Below are positions 1 through 8,444 of a stretch of DNA of 64,000 nucleotides, one piece after another; the first letter of the stretch is position 1, and the number at the start of each line of letters is the position of its first letter. The translations under genes were made by a program, and so were the position numbers. Below the pieces are notes generated by a model. That model had not been told where the DNA came from. It ran no database searches and was given only the letters and a program-made list of their open reading frames with translations. The stretch comes from CBDCGJ01 sp965238305 (lineage in GTDB: Bacteria; Pseudomonadota; Alphaproteobacteria; GCA-2731375), in the NCBI GenBank assembly GCA_965238305.1, contig CBDEHK010000001.1, positions 868,001-932,000 on the forward strand, in the 5' to 3' direction.

Positions 1-1067
1 CGCTGGGAAAATTTTCCGCCGATATGGGTGCGACCCTGACCAACAAATAGATATTTGCTCAGCGCCCGTTCACCTGGAAACAGGTCTGGCACCTGACCGG
101 TTTTTTCGAGCGTATATGCGCCCTTCCTTTCACCATCCGACATGGTGCAGAAGCCTTTGACCGCGAGCGCAATAATGGCGGCGGCGAAACCGCTATTGTT
201 GGCACCGCGATCCATAATATATTGACACGCCGCGGCGGACAGACCTTTGGGTGGTTCGAACCGCGCAATGATTGTGCCTTTACGCGGATCCCGGCCAATC
301 CAGGCCCAGGCGAAAATGTAATAAGCGAACATGACAAAAATGCCGATTGCCGACATGATGGCGAAAAAATTGTCCCTAATAAACCAGTTCAGTTCGGCTG
401 TTGCGCCCGGCTCCTGCACGATGCCTTTCTGCCAAGTAATCGACGCGGTCATGCCCTGATGCGGTAAGAGTGGTTTTGTGGTGCGCAGGTTGACTTCGTT
501 TGCCCGCGATTTTTCGATCACCGCGTTTTGCGCCTTACCGCCCTGATAACCGGTCCAGACCCGGCTTTCCAGAATGTCCGCTCCCGCAGGCAAATAGATT
601 GAAGCGGTTGCTTGTCGAATAGTGAATGCCCAGCCATGGCCGATGACGTTGAAATAAAGCTCATCCTTGTCTTCGTGAAAAATCAGCTGCCGGTCCGTGC
701 GGTAGCGCAGGCGATAGGTATGGATGCCACTCGGCAGGAAAAAATCCGCCTGGCCCAGCCGGATGCGGACGCCATTGGATATTCTCTCGACTTTCGCGGT
801 CTCCGGCTTTCCGTTACGTGTTGCACTGATCAATTCAAAACCAACGACATGATCATTACCGCGATCATCGACATAGCGGGTTGGGAAATCGCGTAGGATG
901 CCACGCTTTTTCTTGTGCAGCTGCAGGTCATATTCGAAAGTTTCGGTGATCAGCACATCACCATCCGGTTCGACTTCGATCGCAGTATGGAAGCTGAGGA
1001 ACCGCTCCTGCGCCGAAGCCGGCAAAGTAATCAAAACAATGATCAGGGCGGCGAAAATTCCGCGCAT
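1..1067 (-). CDS. DUF2207 domain membrane protein (3' end outside window)
   Basis: This open frame starts at the ATG complementary to 1065-1067 and runs to the window edge without a stop, so the C-terminus is missing. The protein opens with a signal peptide (MRGIFAALIIVLITLPASAQ). An extracytoplasmic beta-rich domain follows, with the family-typical 'RGILRDFPTRY' stretch near residue 55. A transmembrane helix lies near residue 235 (FFAIMSAIGIFVMFAYYIF), then 'WIGRDPRKGTIIARFEPPKG', the start of the conserved cytoplasmic part of DUF2207 proteins. It begins one base after the lemA stop, so the two are one operon; lemA-DUF2207 pairs are common in proteobacteria. Biochemical function is unknown. 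Family assignment is confident. Confidence 0.85.
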   Translation of the reverse strand, partial: MRGIFAALIIVLITLPASAQERFLSFHTAIEVEPDGDVLITETFEYDLQLHKKKRGILRDFPTRYVDDRGNDHVVGFELISATRNGKPETAKVERISNGVRIRLGQADFFLPSGIHTYRLRYRTDRQLIFHEDKDELYFNVIGHGWAFTIRQATASIYLPAGADILESRVWTGYQGGKAQNAVIEKSRANEVNLRTTKPLLPHQGMTASITWQKGIVQEPGATAELNWFIRDNFFAIMSAIGIFVMFAYYIFAWAWIGRDPRKGTIIARFEPPKGLSAAACQYIMDRGANNSGFAAAIIALAVKGFCTMSDGERKGAYTLEKTGQVPDLFPGERALSKYLFVGQGRTHIGGKFSQ

Positions 1068-1068
1068 G

Positions 1069-1632
1069 TTAGAAATCAACTTCAGGTACCTGCCGCACGC
1101 TCGCCGCCTCCGCCGGATCGAGTTCGAAGAACTCCGCCTTGGCGAACTTGAACTGATTGGCGACCAAGTTGGAAGGAAAACTTTCGACGGCAATATTATA
1201 GTCACGGACGGAGCCGTTATAGAACCGCCGGGACATTTGGATTTGATCTTCCAGCTCCGATAATTCGCTTTGCAGGTCCTGGAAATTGCTGTTGGCTTTC
1301 AAATCAGGATAGGCTTCCGAGAGGGCAAACAGTTTGCCTAGGGCTTGCGTCAAGATGCCTTCCGATTGCGCGATTGCGGCCGCGCCGCTCGCTTGTTCGC
1401 TGGCGCCCTGGCGCGCGGCGATTACACCTTCCAAGGTTTCCTGCTCGTGGCTCGCATAACCTTTGACGGTTTCGACCAGATTGGGGATCAGATTATGGCG
1501 CCGCTTCAGCTGTACTTCGATCCCGCTCCAAGCTTCTTCTGCCTGGGTGCGGCCCGCCACCAGCTTGTTATAAATCATGATGCCATAGCCGACGATTGCC
1601 GCAATGACGATCAGGCCAATCGATAATTCCAT
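1069..1632 (-). CDS. lemA: LemA family protein
   Basis: This is a 187-residue protein, the usual LemA length. It has one N-terminal membrane anchor (ELSIGLIVIAAIVGYGIMIY) and then the conserved LemA core: 'NKLVAGRTQAEEAWSGIEVQ', 'LKRRHNLIPNLVETVKGYA' and 'RRFYNGSVRDYNIAVESFPS'. LemA proteins are predicted to be coiled, anchored with the bulk outside the cytoplasm; their role is not settled. A good ribosome binding site (GGGGGAAAG) precedes the start. It is the first gene of a two-gene operon with the DUF2207 membrane protein, and the two families are usually found together. Confidence 0.93.
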   Translation of the reverse strand: MELSIGLIVIAAIVGYGIMIYNKLVAGRTQAEEAWSGIEVQLKRRHNLIPNLVETVKGYASHEQETLEGVIAARQGASEQASGAAAIAQSEGILTQALGKLFALSEAYPDLKANSNFQDLQSELSELEDQIQMSRRFYNGSVRDYNIAVESFPSNLVANQFKFAKAEFFELDPAEAASVRQVPEVDF

Positions 1633-1653
1633 GACTAACTTTCCCCCGACTGT

Positions 1654-2346
1654 TTATGGCTTGCGAATGCGATGCCGATTGTGGATTTGTCGCCTGGATG
1701 GATGGCGCGCCGATCGTCTGTTTGGCCGCGCCCGTGGCGGCCAACATGAACCTTTTTCTTCGCTATAAGTTGCGATCATATCTTTGATCCGGTTCAGAGT
1801 ATAGTTCTTGCCCAGGCCGGACGGCAACACCACATCGGCGCGCAACCGTTTGACCCGATCCGGAACTTGTTGTTCGAGGATGCTTTGATATTTTTCGACC
1901 GTCATATTAGGCCGGGCCAAGACCCGGTGCTGTTGGATAAAACGTGGCGCCGAGACCACGGCGGTGACATCGCAACGATCTTCACCGCTGCCTTCGAACA
2001 GCAGGGGAATATCCAATACCACCAGGGGCCGGCGTTCACGGGCGGCCCGGGCCAGGAACTGACGCTGCATCTGGCCGACCATGGGGTGCAGGATCGCCTC
2101 CAATTGCCGCAATTCTTCCCGCTTGCCGAAGACTTTCGGCCCGAGTTTGATCCGGTCGACGGAACCGTCGGCGGCGGTGACGTCGGGGAAAATGGCTTCG
2201 ACCTGTTTCACCGCTCGACCCCCCGGTCCCATGATTTCATGGACGGCGGCATCGGCATCGAATACCGGCACCCCCAGGCGGCGGCACATTTTTGTCGCTT
2301 CCGACTTCCCCATGCCGATGGAGCCGGTTAAACCCACAATGATCAT
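1654..2346 (-). CDS. coaE: Dephospho-CoA kinase
   Basis: CoaE phosphorylates dephospho-CoA on the ribose 3'-OH, the last step of CoA synthesis, in the cytoplasm. The P-loop GSIGMGKS is at residues 8-15, followed by the family motif 'GVPVFDAD'. 'VVLDIPLLFE' and a typical CoaE C-terminal core ending near 'IKDMIATYSEE' are present. The protein is 230 residues. The last 35 or so residues form an unusual Arg/Pro/His-rich tail that does not resemble CoaE and probably reads through sequence that was once non-coding. The start has an AAGGA-type ribosome binding site overlapping the end of purN, 10 bases upstream. Confidence 0.93.
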   Translation of the reverse strand: MIIVGLTGSIGMGKSEATKMCRRLGVPVFDADAAVHEIMGPGGRAVKQVEAIFPDVTAADGSVDRIKLGPKVFGKREELRQLEAILHPMVGQMQRQFLARAARERRPLVVLDIPLLFEGSGEDRCDVTAVVSAPRFIQQHRVLARPNMTVEKYQSILEQQVPDRVKRLRADVVLPSGLGKNYTLNRIKDMIATYSEEKGSCWPPRARPNRRSARHPSRRQIHNRHRIRKP

Positions 2347-2356
2347 TCAACATCCT

Positions 2357-2965
2357 TCACTGAACACGAGGCATCAGCATATTTCCAAGGCCATGGCGGA
2401 AGCAATAGCTAAGCAACTCGCCCTCGGCTTCGATCACCTTGGCGGCCAGGCTGTCTTCGTCTTCGCCGTCAATAATGGGCACTTTGCGTTGCAGAAATAT
2501 GGCGCCTTCGTCATAGGCTTCGTTGACCAGATGGATCGTTGCACCGGTAAATTTTTCGCCCGCCGCAAGGACGGCGCGATGCACGTGGCGGCCATACATG
2601 CCCTTGCCGCCATATTTTGGCAACAGCGCCGGATGCAGATTGATGATGCGGCCCTCATAGGCGCGCAGGACTTTTGGGCCGATTTTCCGCAAGAACCCGC
2701 CAAGCACGATCAGATCAACCTTTGCCGCCTGCACCTTAGCCAAGCAGGACGCATCGTTTGCCGGCTTTTCGACGTCACGGTCGAGGATATGCACCGGCAA
2801 GGCCTGGGCACGGGCCCAATTTGCCGCCCCGCAATCGGCTTTGTTGGTGATCAGCATGTCGATTTGTACGGCCAAAATCCCCGCTTCCACCTGGCTTTGC
2901 ACAAAACGCACAGCACTGCCGTTGCCCGAGGCGAAAAAAGCGATCGAAAGCGGTGCTTCACGCAT
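2357..2965 (-). CDS. purN: Phosphoribosylglycinamide formyltransferase-like (PurN)
   Basis: The protein resembles GAR transformylase, which transfers a formyl group from 10-formyl-THF to glycinamide ribonucleotide in purine synthesis. The phosphate-binding loop 'FFASGNGSAV' is near residues 10-19. The catalytic Asn/His pair lies in 'IINLHPALLPKYGGKGMYG', and 'YDEG' carries the catalytic Asp. In many alphaproteobacteria purN sits beside purM; here it is directly upstream of coaE. It may therefore be the only copy relocated or a second formyltransferase. The first in-frame codon is a TTG at 2968, but the following ATG at 2965 is preferred. Length (202 aa) fits the family. Confidence 0.82.
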   Translation of the reverse strand: MREAPLSIAFFASGNGSAVRFVQSQVEAGILAVQIDMLITNKADCGAANWARAQALPVHILDRDVEKPANDASCLAKVQAAKVDLIVLGGFLRKIGPKVLRAYEGRIINLHPALLPKYGGKGMYGRHVHRAVLAAGEKFTGATIHLVNEAYDEGAIFLQRKVPIIDGEDEDSLAAKVIEAEGELLSYCFRHGLGNMLMPRVQ

Positions 2966-3007
2966 CAAATAATTCCGTATTCAGTTCGATTGCTTTAACA
3001 TAGCGCG

Positions 3008-3949
3008 ATGGCTGAAAAACAAAAAATTATCCTGGACACCGATCCGGGGCAGGACGATGCGCTGGCGATCCTTTTGGCGCTGGGCTCTGGTGAAGAAATC
3101 GATCTGTTGGGCATCACCACGGTGGCCGGCAACGTGCCGTTGGCTCTGACGACGCCCAATGCAATGAAAATCTGCGAATTGGCGGGCCGGCGGGACGTCA
3201 AGATCTATGCCGGCTGTGCCCGGCCAATTTTGCGGCCCTTGGTGACGGCGGAATATGTTCATGGCAAGACCGGTTTAGATGGCGCCGAATTCCCCGATCC
3301 AACCATGCCGTTGCAAGACCGCCATGCGGTCGATTTCATTGTCGATACCTTGATGATGCATAAGCCCGGTTCGGTGACGCTCTGTCCGATCGGACCTTTG
3401 ACCAATATCGCCTTGGCGATGGTGAAGGTGCCGGCGATCATTCCCCGGATCAAAGAAATCGTCTTGATGGGCGGCGCCATGAGCCATGGCAATGTGACGC
3501 CAGCGGCGGAGTTTAACATTTATGTCGACCCGCACGCCGCCCGGGTGGTCTTTGAAGGCGGCGTGCCGCTGACCATGATGGGCCTAGATGTCACCCATCG
3601 GGCGCTGGTCAATGAAGAGCGTTTGGCGGCGATTAGCGCCGTCGGCTCACCGGTCGCCGTTGCTGTGACCGGGTTGCTGGATTTTTTCAATCGCTTCGAC
3701 CGCGAACGCTACGATATTCCGGGCGCGCCGCTGCATGATCCCTGTGTGATCGCCTATTTGCTGCGCCCGGAACTTTTCCAAGGCAAGGCCTGCCATGTTG
3801 CCGTTGAGACCGATAGCGAAGTGACCATGGGCGCAACCATGGTCGATTGGTGGGGCAGCCTAAACCATCAAGCTACCGCCACGGTGATCGATCAGATCGA
3901 CGCGGAAGGGTTTTTCGCCTTGCTGACGGAACGCCTGGCGCGGCTTTAA
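3008..3949 (+). CDS. Inosine/uridine-preferring nucleoside hydrolase
   Basis: This is a cytoplasmic N-ribohydrolase of the IUNH family that releases the base from ribonucleosides for salvage. The Ca2+-binding signature 'ILDTDPGQDDA' is at residues 8-18. 'LMGGAM' and 'AEFNIYVDPHAA', which help form the active site, are near residues 155-180, and 'DVTH' lies just after. The 313-residue length is normal. The stop overlaps the convergent hemW stop by four bases. Substrate preference (purine or pyrimidine nucleoside, RihA/B/C-like) cannot be told from the sequence. Confidence 0.92.
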   Translation: MAEKQKIILDTDPGQDDALAILLALGSGEEIDLLGITTVAGNVPLALTTPNAMKICELAGRRDVKIYAGCARPILRPLVTAEYVHGKTGLDGAEFPDPTMPLQDRHAVDFIVDTLMMHKPGSVTLCPIGPLTNIALAMVKVPAIIPRIKEIVLMGGAMSHGNVTPAAEFNIYVDPHAARVVFEGGVPLTMMGLDVTHRALVNEERLAAISAVGSPVAVAVTGLLDFFNRFDRERYDIPGAPLHDPCVIAYLLRPELFQGKACHVAVETDSEVTMGATMVDWWGSLNHQATATVIDQIDAEGFFALLTERLARL

Positions 3950-5115
3950 CTTAGCAACTTAGCCAAAACAGCGTTTAAGACAGGTCGTCCTTCAGGGGTG
4001 GCGCGCAGATGGTCATTGTTCGAACTAATCACGCCGCTATCGATCAGGTCAGCCAGGTTTTCACGATAGGCATCGCGAAAAGAAATGCCGGTCTCCGCTT
4101 CGATGGCACTTAGCGAGATCCCCTCCTGCATTCGCAGGCCCATCAGCACCATTTCGATCAGGCGATCGGCGGCGTCGATAGCAGTGAATTCTTCGTCGCC
4201 ATGGCCTAACTCTTGCATCTGCGCCAGCCAGGCGCCGGGGCCGCGGATTTGCTGGCTTGCCATCCGCTGGCCCTGCTGGATCGGCCGGCCATGGGCGCCA
4301 GGTCCAATGCCGACATATTCGCCATAACGCCAATAAACTAGATTATGCCGGGATTCCTGACCGGCCTGGGCATAATTGGAGATTTCATAGGCATCATAAC
4401 CGGCCGACTGGCAAAGCGTTTGCGTCACTTCGTAAAGTTCGGCGCTGACATCTTCGTCAGTGGTGAGCACGGTGCCGCGTCGGTCTTGTTCAAAAAACGC
4501 CGTACCGGGTTCGATGGTCAACTGGTAAAGCGAGAGGTGTCCTTTGGCCAGTTCGAGGGCGCGCGACAGTTCGTCTTCCCAAGCCCGGACGGTTTGCCCT
4601 TTGCGGGCGTAGATCAGATCGAATGAGACGCGGGGGAAATGTTGTTTCGCCAAAATCAAGGCGGCCAAGGCTTCGTCGACCGAATGCTCCCGGCCGAGAA
4701 ATTCCAAGGCCGCTTGCGACAGGGATTGCAGGCCAAGGGATAGCCGGTTGACCCCGGCCGCCGCCAAAGTTGCGAATTTTTCGGCTTCCACCGAAGTGGG
4801 ATTGGCTTCCAGGGTGATTTCGATATCGCTGGAAAATCCCCACGCCTGCTCCAGCGCCTGCAGAATAGCCGTCACCGTGTCGGGCGCCATCAGCGACGGG
4901 GTGCCGCCGCCAAAAAAGATGCTGTCGATCCGGCGTGGACCCAGCTGATCGGCCTGACGCCAGACCTCCTGGACCAACGCTTGTCGCCAGTGCCCTTCGT
5001 CCAAATCACGGGCGACATGGCTGTTAAAATCGCAATATGGACATTTCTTCAGGCAGAAAGGCCAATGAACATAGACCGCGAAGCCGCGATTATTTGCCGA
5101 TGAGGAAGCAAGCAT
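3946..5115 (-). CDS. hemW: Radical SAM heme chaperone HemW
   Basis: The protein is 389 residues with the HemW-type radical SAM cluster motif 'CLKKCPYCDF': C21, C25 and C28 bind the 4Fe-4S cluster. It continues with 'FFGGGTPSLM' and a C-terminal HemW domain containing 'GIGPGAHGR'. HemW is a heme-binding trafficking protein related to, but distinct from, the coproporphyrinogen oxidase HemN. Its N-terminus overlaps the 3' end of rdgB by 26 bases, so the two are probably translationally coupled. The order rph-rdgB-hemW beside hrcA is a classic alphaproteobacterial cluster. Confidence 0.95.
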   Translation of the reverse strand: MLASSSANNRGFAVYVHWPFCLKKCPYCDFNSHVARDLDEGHWRQALVQEVWRQADQLGPRRIDSIFFGGGTPSLMAPDTVTAILQALEQAWGFSSDIEITLEANPTSVEAEKFATLAAAGVNRLSLGLQSLSQAALEFLGREHSVDEALAALILAKQHFPRVSFDLIYARKGQTVRAWEDELSRALELAKGHLSLYQLTIEPGTAFFEQDRRGTVLTTDEDVSAELYEVTQTLCQSAGYDAYEISNYAQAGQESRHNLVYWRYGEYVGIGPGAHGRPIQQGQRMASQQIRGPGAWLAQMQELGHGDEEFTAIDAADRLIEMVLMGLRMQEGISLSAIEAETGISFRDAYRENLADLIDSGVISSNNDHLRATPEGRPVLNAVLAKLLS

Positions 5116-5698
5116 CTATTAATTTCTCGAAGGCCCGGGCGCGATGGCTCAGGCGATGTTTTTTTTCGGGCGCCATCTCACCAAAGGTAATCTTGAACCC
5201 GTCCGGCTGAAACATCGGGTCATATCCAAAGCCACGATCCCCCTGGGGTGGCCATACCAAAGTACCGTCGACGCGCCCTTCGAAACTTTCCCTATGGCCA
5301 TCCGGCCAAGCCAAGGTGAGGGCAGCGATGAAATGGGCGCTGCGGTCAGATTTACCGGCCAAGGCGTCTTCGATCTTTTGCATCGCCACGGCGAAATCTT
5401 TTTCTGGGCCAGCCCAGCGGGCTGAATATATACCCGGTTCACCGTCTAAAGCATGAACACAAAGACCCGAATCATCCGCTAAAGCCGGCTTACCGGTGGC
5501 AGTTGCGGCCGCCAAAGCCTTCAATTCGGCATTCGCAACAAATGTAATGCCGTCCTCCACCGGTTCCGGCAGACCCAGTTCGCTGGCGGCGACAGGGTTG
5601 ACAGCAAATGGCCGCAGCAGATCGCCGATTTCGACGACTTTGCCTGGATTATGGCTGGCCACAATCAGTTGGCTGTCGCTGAATTTTCGTGCCGCCAT
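5090..5698 (-). CDS. rdgB: Non-canonical purine NTP pyrophosphatase (RdgB/HAM1)
   Basis: RdgB hydrolyses dITP, dXTP and ITP to monophosphates and so keeps deaminated purines out of nucleic acids. Family motifs visible are 'IVASHNPGKVVEI' at the N-terminus, 'FVANAELKA', 'ALADDSGLCVHALDGEPG' and the C-terminal 'GDRGFGYDPMF' followed by 'KHRLSHRARA'. The length of 202 aa is standard. It lies between rph (15-base gap) and hemW (overlap), consistent with one transcript. Confidence 0.95.
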   Translation of the reverse strand: MAARKFSDSQLIVASHNPGKVVEIGDLLRPFAVNPVAASELGLPEPVEDGITFVANAELKALAAATATGKPALADDSGLCVHALDGEPGIYSARWAGPEKDFAVAMQKIEDALAGKSDRSAHFIAALTLAWPDGHRESFEGRVDGTLVWPPQGDRGFGYDPMFQPDGFKITFGEMAPEKKHRLSHRARAFEKLIDACFLIGK

Positions 5699-5713
5699 CG
5701 CGTAATAGACCTT

Positions 5714-6424
5714 TTAAAGTACTGCTTTTTGCAGTTCGACCAGTTCCCCAATGCCTTTTTCGGCGAGGCCGAGCAATTGGTTGAATTGATCGCGGCTAAA
5801 CGGGCGATCTTCCGCCGTGCCCTGGATTTCAACAATACCGGCGGTGCCGGTCAGGACAAAATTCGCGTCTGCCTGGGCGTTGGAGTCTTCGTCATAATCC
5901 AGATCAAGCACCGCTTCGTCCTGGAAAATACCGCAGGAAATGGCCGCCACATGATCAAATAACGGCATCTTCTCGATCAACTTCTTCGCAAGCATGAAAT
6001 CGAAAGCGTGATGCAAGGCAATCCAGGCCCCTGTGATAGACGCCGTACGGGTACCGCCGTCGGCTTGCAGGACGTCGCAATCGACCTGAATTTGCCGCTC
6101 CCCCATGGCTTTCAGATCGACGACCGCACGCAATGAACGCCCGATCAGGCGCTGAATTTCCTGGGTCCGGCCGCTTTGTTTGCCGCGGGCGGCTTCCCGG
6201 CCCATGCGTTCATGGGTCGATCGGGGTAACATGCCATATTCCGCCGTCACCCAGCCTTTCCCGGAATTGCGTAGAAATGGCGGCACCCGGTCTGACAAAC
6301 TGGCTGTACACAGCACGTGGGTATCGCCGAATTTTACCAGACAGGACCCTTCCGCATGCTTCGCAAAACCGGGTTCCAGAGTGACTTGGCGCATTTGGTC
6401 GAGCTGACGGCCGGATGGTCGCAT
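5714..6424 (-). CDS. rph: Ribonuclease PH
   Basis: RNase PH is a phosphorolytic 3'-5' exoribonuclease that trims tRNA 3' ends. The 236-residue product matches the family from 'MRPSGRQLDQMR' on, with 'GDTHVLCTASL', 'GWVTAEYGMLPRSTHERMGRE' (split across the active site region) and 'CDVLQADGGTRTASITGA'. It is transcribed divergently from hrcA, which is the usual alphaproteobacterial arrangement, and heads the rph-rdgB-hemW operon. Confidence 0.96.
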   Translation of the reverse strand: MRPSGRQLDQMRQVTLEPGFAKHAEGSCLVKFGDTHVLCTASLSDRVPPFLRNSGKGWVTAEYGMLPRSTHERMGREAARGKQSGRTQEIQRLIGRSLRAVVDLKAMGERQIQVDCDVLQADGGTRTASITGAWIALHHAFDFMLAKKLIEKMPLFDHVAAISCGIFQDEAVLDLDYDEDSNAQADANFVLTGTAGIVEIQGTAEDRPFSRDQFNQLLGLAEKGIGELVELQKAVL

Positions 6425-6519
6425 GGGTTCTTTTCCTTCGTATATAATGATAGTTGGTATCTGTTGCGGTGGTTCTAGCTGTTTGTCCGATGTCGGGCAA
6501 GCCGCTAAAGGCGCTCACA

Positions 6520-6548
6520 TTGACGGATACCTAGGCAATCAATAGGCT
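6520..6548 (+). promoter_or_regulatory. Possible promoter of hrcA
   Basis: A TTGACG box (6520-6525) is followed after 17 bases by TAGGCT (6543-6548), only a few bases before the hrcA ATG. The -35 is good and the -10 weak; if used, the message would be nearly leaderless, and indeed no clear ribosome binding site is seen. No CIRCE element (TTAGCACTC-N9-GAGTGCTAA) was found in the rph-hrcA spacer. Confidence 0.25.
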
Positions 6549-6554
6549 GGCGAT

Positions 6555-7607
6555 ATGGCGAAGGGTTCAGGATTCGATATCAATTCGCTCGATGCGCGCA
6601 GTCGGGAGATTTTCCGCGAGTTAGTGGAAAGCTATCTGGAATCCGGCAGTCCCATTGGATCCCGACACCTTTCGAAGCGCATGGCGGCTAGCCTGTCACC
6701 GGCAACGATCCGCAATGTGATGTCGGATCTGGAAGAAGCCGGATTACTGTTTGCCCCGCACACGTCGGCGGGACGACAACCGACCGATTTGGGTCTGCGC
6801 ATCTTCATCGACGGACTGTTGGAATTCGGTAATTTGACGGAGAGCGAACGGGCTTCCATCGAAGGGCATTGCGATCAGTTGGGTCGCAGTATGGAAAACA
6901 TGCTGACCGATGCCTCAGAAATGCTGTCAGGTCTTTCCGGCTGGGCCGGTATCGTCACGGCGCCGACCTCCGATGCGCCCTTAAAACATATCGAATTTGT
7001 CGGCCTGAACGAAGGCCGGGCGCTGGTTATCATTGTGACCGAGAACGGCTCCGTCGAAAATCGGATCGTTGAAGTGCCGCCGGGGCTGCTGCCGTCGACG
7101 CTGATCGAAGCTGGCAATTATCTGAACGCGCGGTTGCGGGGACGCACGCTGGACGAAGTCGGCAGCCTGATAATCAAAGAACTTGAAAGTTATCGCGCCG
7201 AACTGGATACGCTGACGGCAAAAGTAGTGGAAGCGGGTCTGGCAACCTGGGGCGGCGGCGAAGATCGCCCCGCCTTGATCGTTCGTGGCCGCGCCAATTT
7301 GTTGGATGACGCCAGTGTGGCCGGCGATTTGGAGCGCATCCGACAGCTTTTTGTCGATCTGGAAAACAAGCAGCAGCTGATGGAGTTATTGAAGGGGGCC
7401 AATCAGGGGCACGGTGTCCGTGTCTTCATCGGTTCGGAAAATCAACTATTTGGCCTCTCCGGCTCTTCCGTCATAGTCGCGCCCTATCACAATAGTCAAC
7501 AGCGTGTCGTCGGCGCTTTAGGTGTCGTCGGACCGACGCATTTGAATTACGCCCGGGTCGTGCCGATGGTCGATTATACGGCTCAGGTGATCAGCCGCAT
7601 GCTTTGA
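6555..7607 (+). CDS. hrcA: Heat-inducible transcription repressor HrcA
   Basis: The 350-residue protein has the HrcA N-terminal winged helix: 'LDARSREIFRELVESYLESG', 'PIGSRHLSKRM' and 'SPATIRNVMSDLEEAGLL' followed by 'PHTSAGRQPT'. The C-terminal GAF-like dimerisation part ends '...RVVPMVDYTAQVISRML'. HrcA represses groESL/dnaK by binding CIRCE. In most alphaproteobacteria it is followed by grpE; here a convergent ABC permease gene follows instead, so grpE must be elsewhere. Identity is certain; targets are outside the window. Confidence 0.96.
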   Translation: MAKGSGFDINSLDARSREIFRELVESYLESGSPIGSRHLSKRMAASLSPATIRNVMSDLEEAGLLFAPHTSAGRQPTDLGLRIFIDGLLEFGNLTESERASIEGHCDQLGRSMENMLTDASEMLSGLSGWAGIVTAPTSDAPLKHIEFVGLNEGRALVIIVTENGSVENRIVEVPPGLLPSTLIEAGNYLNARLRGRTLDEVGSLIIKELESYRAELDTLTAKVVEAGLATWGGGEDRPALIVRGRANLLDDASVAGDLERIRQLFVDLENKQQLMELLKGANQGHGVRVFIGSENQLFGLSGSSVIVAPYHNSQQRVVGALGVVGPTHLNYARVVPMVDYTAQVISRML

Positions 7608-7619
7608 TCGACGCTTCCG

Positions 7620-8444
7620 TTATTCGCCCATTTGCAACAGCAAGCCGCGTTTTCTGGCTTGCCGGAAAGCGATCAAGAAGACCCCGACGCCGACCACCAG
7701 ATAGATCACGTTCAAGCCGATTGCGTTCAACAATAGATCGGTGCGAAATTCGCCGTCGACCATAACTGCCCGCATGCCTTCAAAGACTTGCGCCGACGGC
7801 AAACACAGCGAAACCGGTTGTAACCATTCCGGCAGGACGGAAATCGGATAATAAACGCCGCTGATCGGGCCTAGGGTGAAAATCAAACCCCAGGCCAGGC
7901 TTTCCGCCGCCAACCCAAAACGCAGCAACATGCCGCAGATCAGCAAGCCAACCGCCCAACCCATCACCAGCAAATTGACAAAAAATGCAATGAGCGGCAG
8001 GCCCATGTCATAAATCGAATATTTGAAGGCAACGATCGCCAGGATTGTCGCCGGCACAATGCCGATCAAAGTGCGCAGGACACTCATGAAGATCATCGCC
8101 AGGACCAGTTCGACCGGGCGCAGCGGGGCAACAAAAAGATGGCCTAAATTTCGCGACCACATTTCTTCCAGAAAGGAAACTGAGACACCCATCTGGGCCC
8201 GGAACAAGACGTCCCACAACAACACCGCAGACAATAAAACCCCAAAGGCCTGCATAAGGTAGGTTGAATGGGTGGCGAAAAACTGGGTGATAAAACCCCA
8301 CATCAAGACCTGGATGCTGGGCCAATAGGCGAGTTCCAGGGCCCGCGGCCACGAACCGCGCAGCAAATACCAATACCGAAGCGCCATGGCGTAGACCCGC
8401 CTGGCGGTGCTGCCATGCAACGCAACACTGCGGCGGGAAGTCAT
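7620..8444 (-). CDS. ABC-2 type transporter permease
   Basis: This is a 274-residue integral membrane protein with about six hydrophobic segments, for example around residues 40-60, 100-125, 140-170 and 240-262. It has an ABC-2 family pattern including 'YPISVLPEWLQPVSLCLPSAQVFEGMRAVM' (read in two parts around residues 195-230). Its start overlaps the stop of the ATPase gene by four bases (ATGA), so the two form one exporter: two permeases plus two ATPases in the inner membrane. Such pairs export drugs, polysaccharides or lipids; the substrate here cannot be told. Confidence 0.88.
   Translation of the reverse strand: MTSRRSVALHGSTARRVYAMALRYWYLLRGSWPRALELAYWPSIQVLMWGFITQFFATHSTYLMQAFGVLLSAVLLWDVLFRAQMGVSVSFLEEMWSRNLGHLFVAPLRPVELVLAMIFMSVLRTLIGIVPATILAIVAFKYSIYDMGLPLIAFFVNLLVMGWAVGLLICGMLLRFGLAAESLAWGLIFTLGPISGVYYPISVLPEWLQPVSLCLPSAQVFEGMRAVMVDGEFRTDLLLNAIGLNVIYLVVGVGVFLIAFRQARKRGLLLQMGE

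Noticed and set aside
2081..2998. Long plus-strand open frame of 305 codons
   Set aside because: It lies antisense to coaE and purN, which have clear motifs, and shows no family features.
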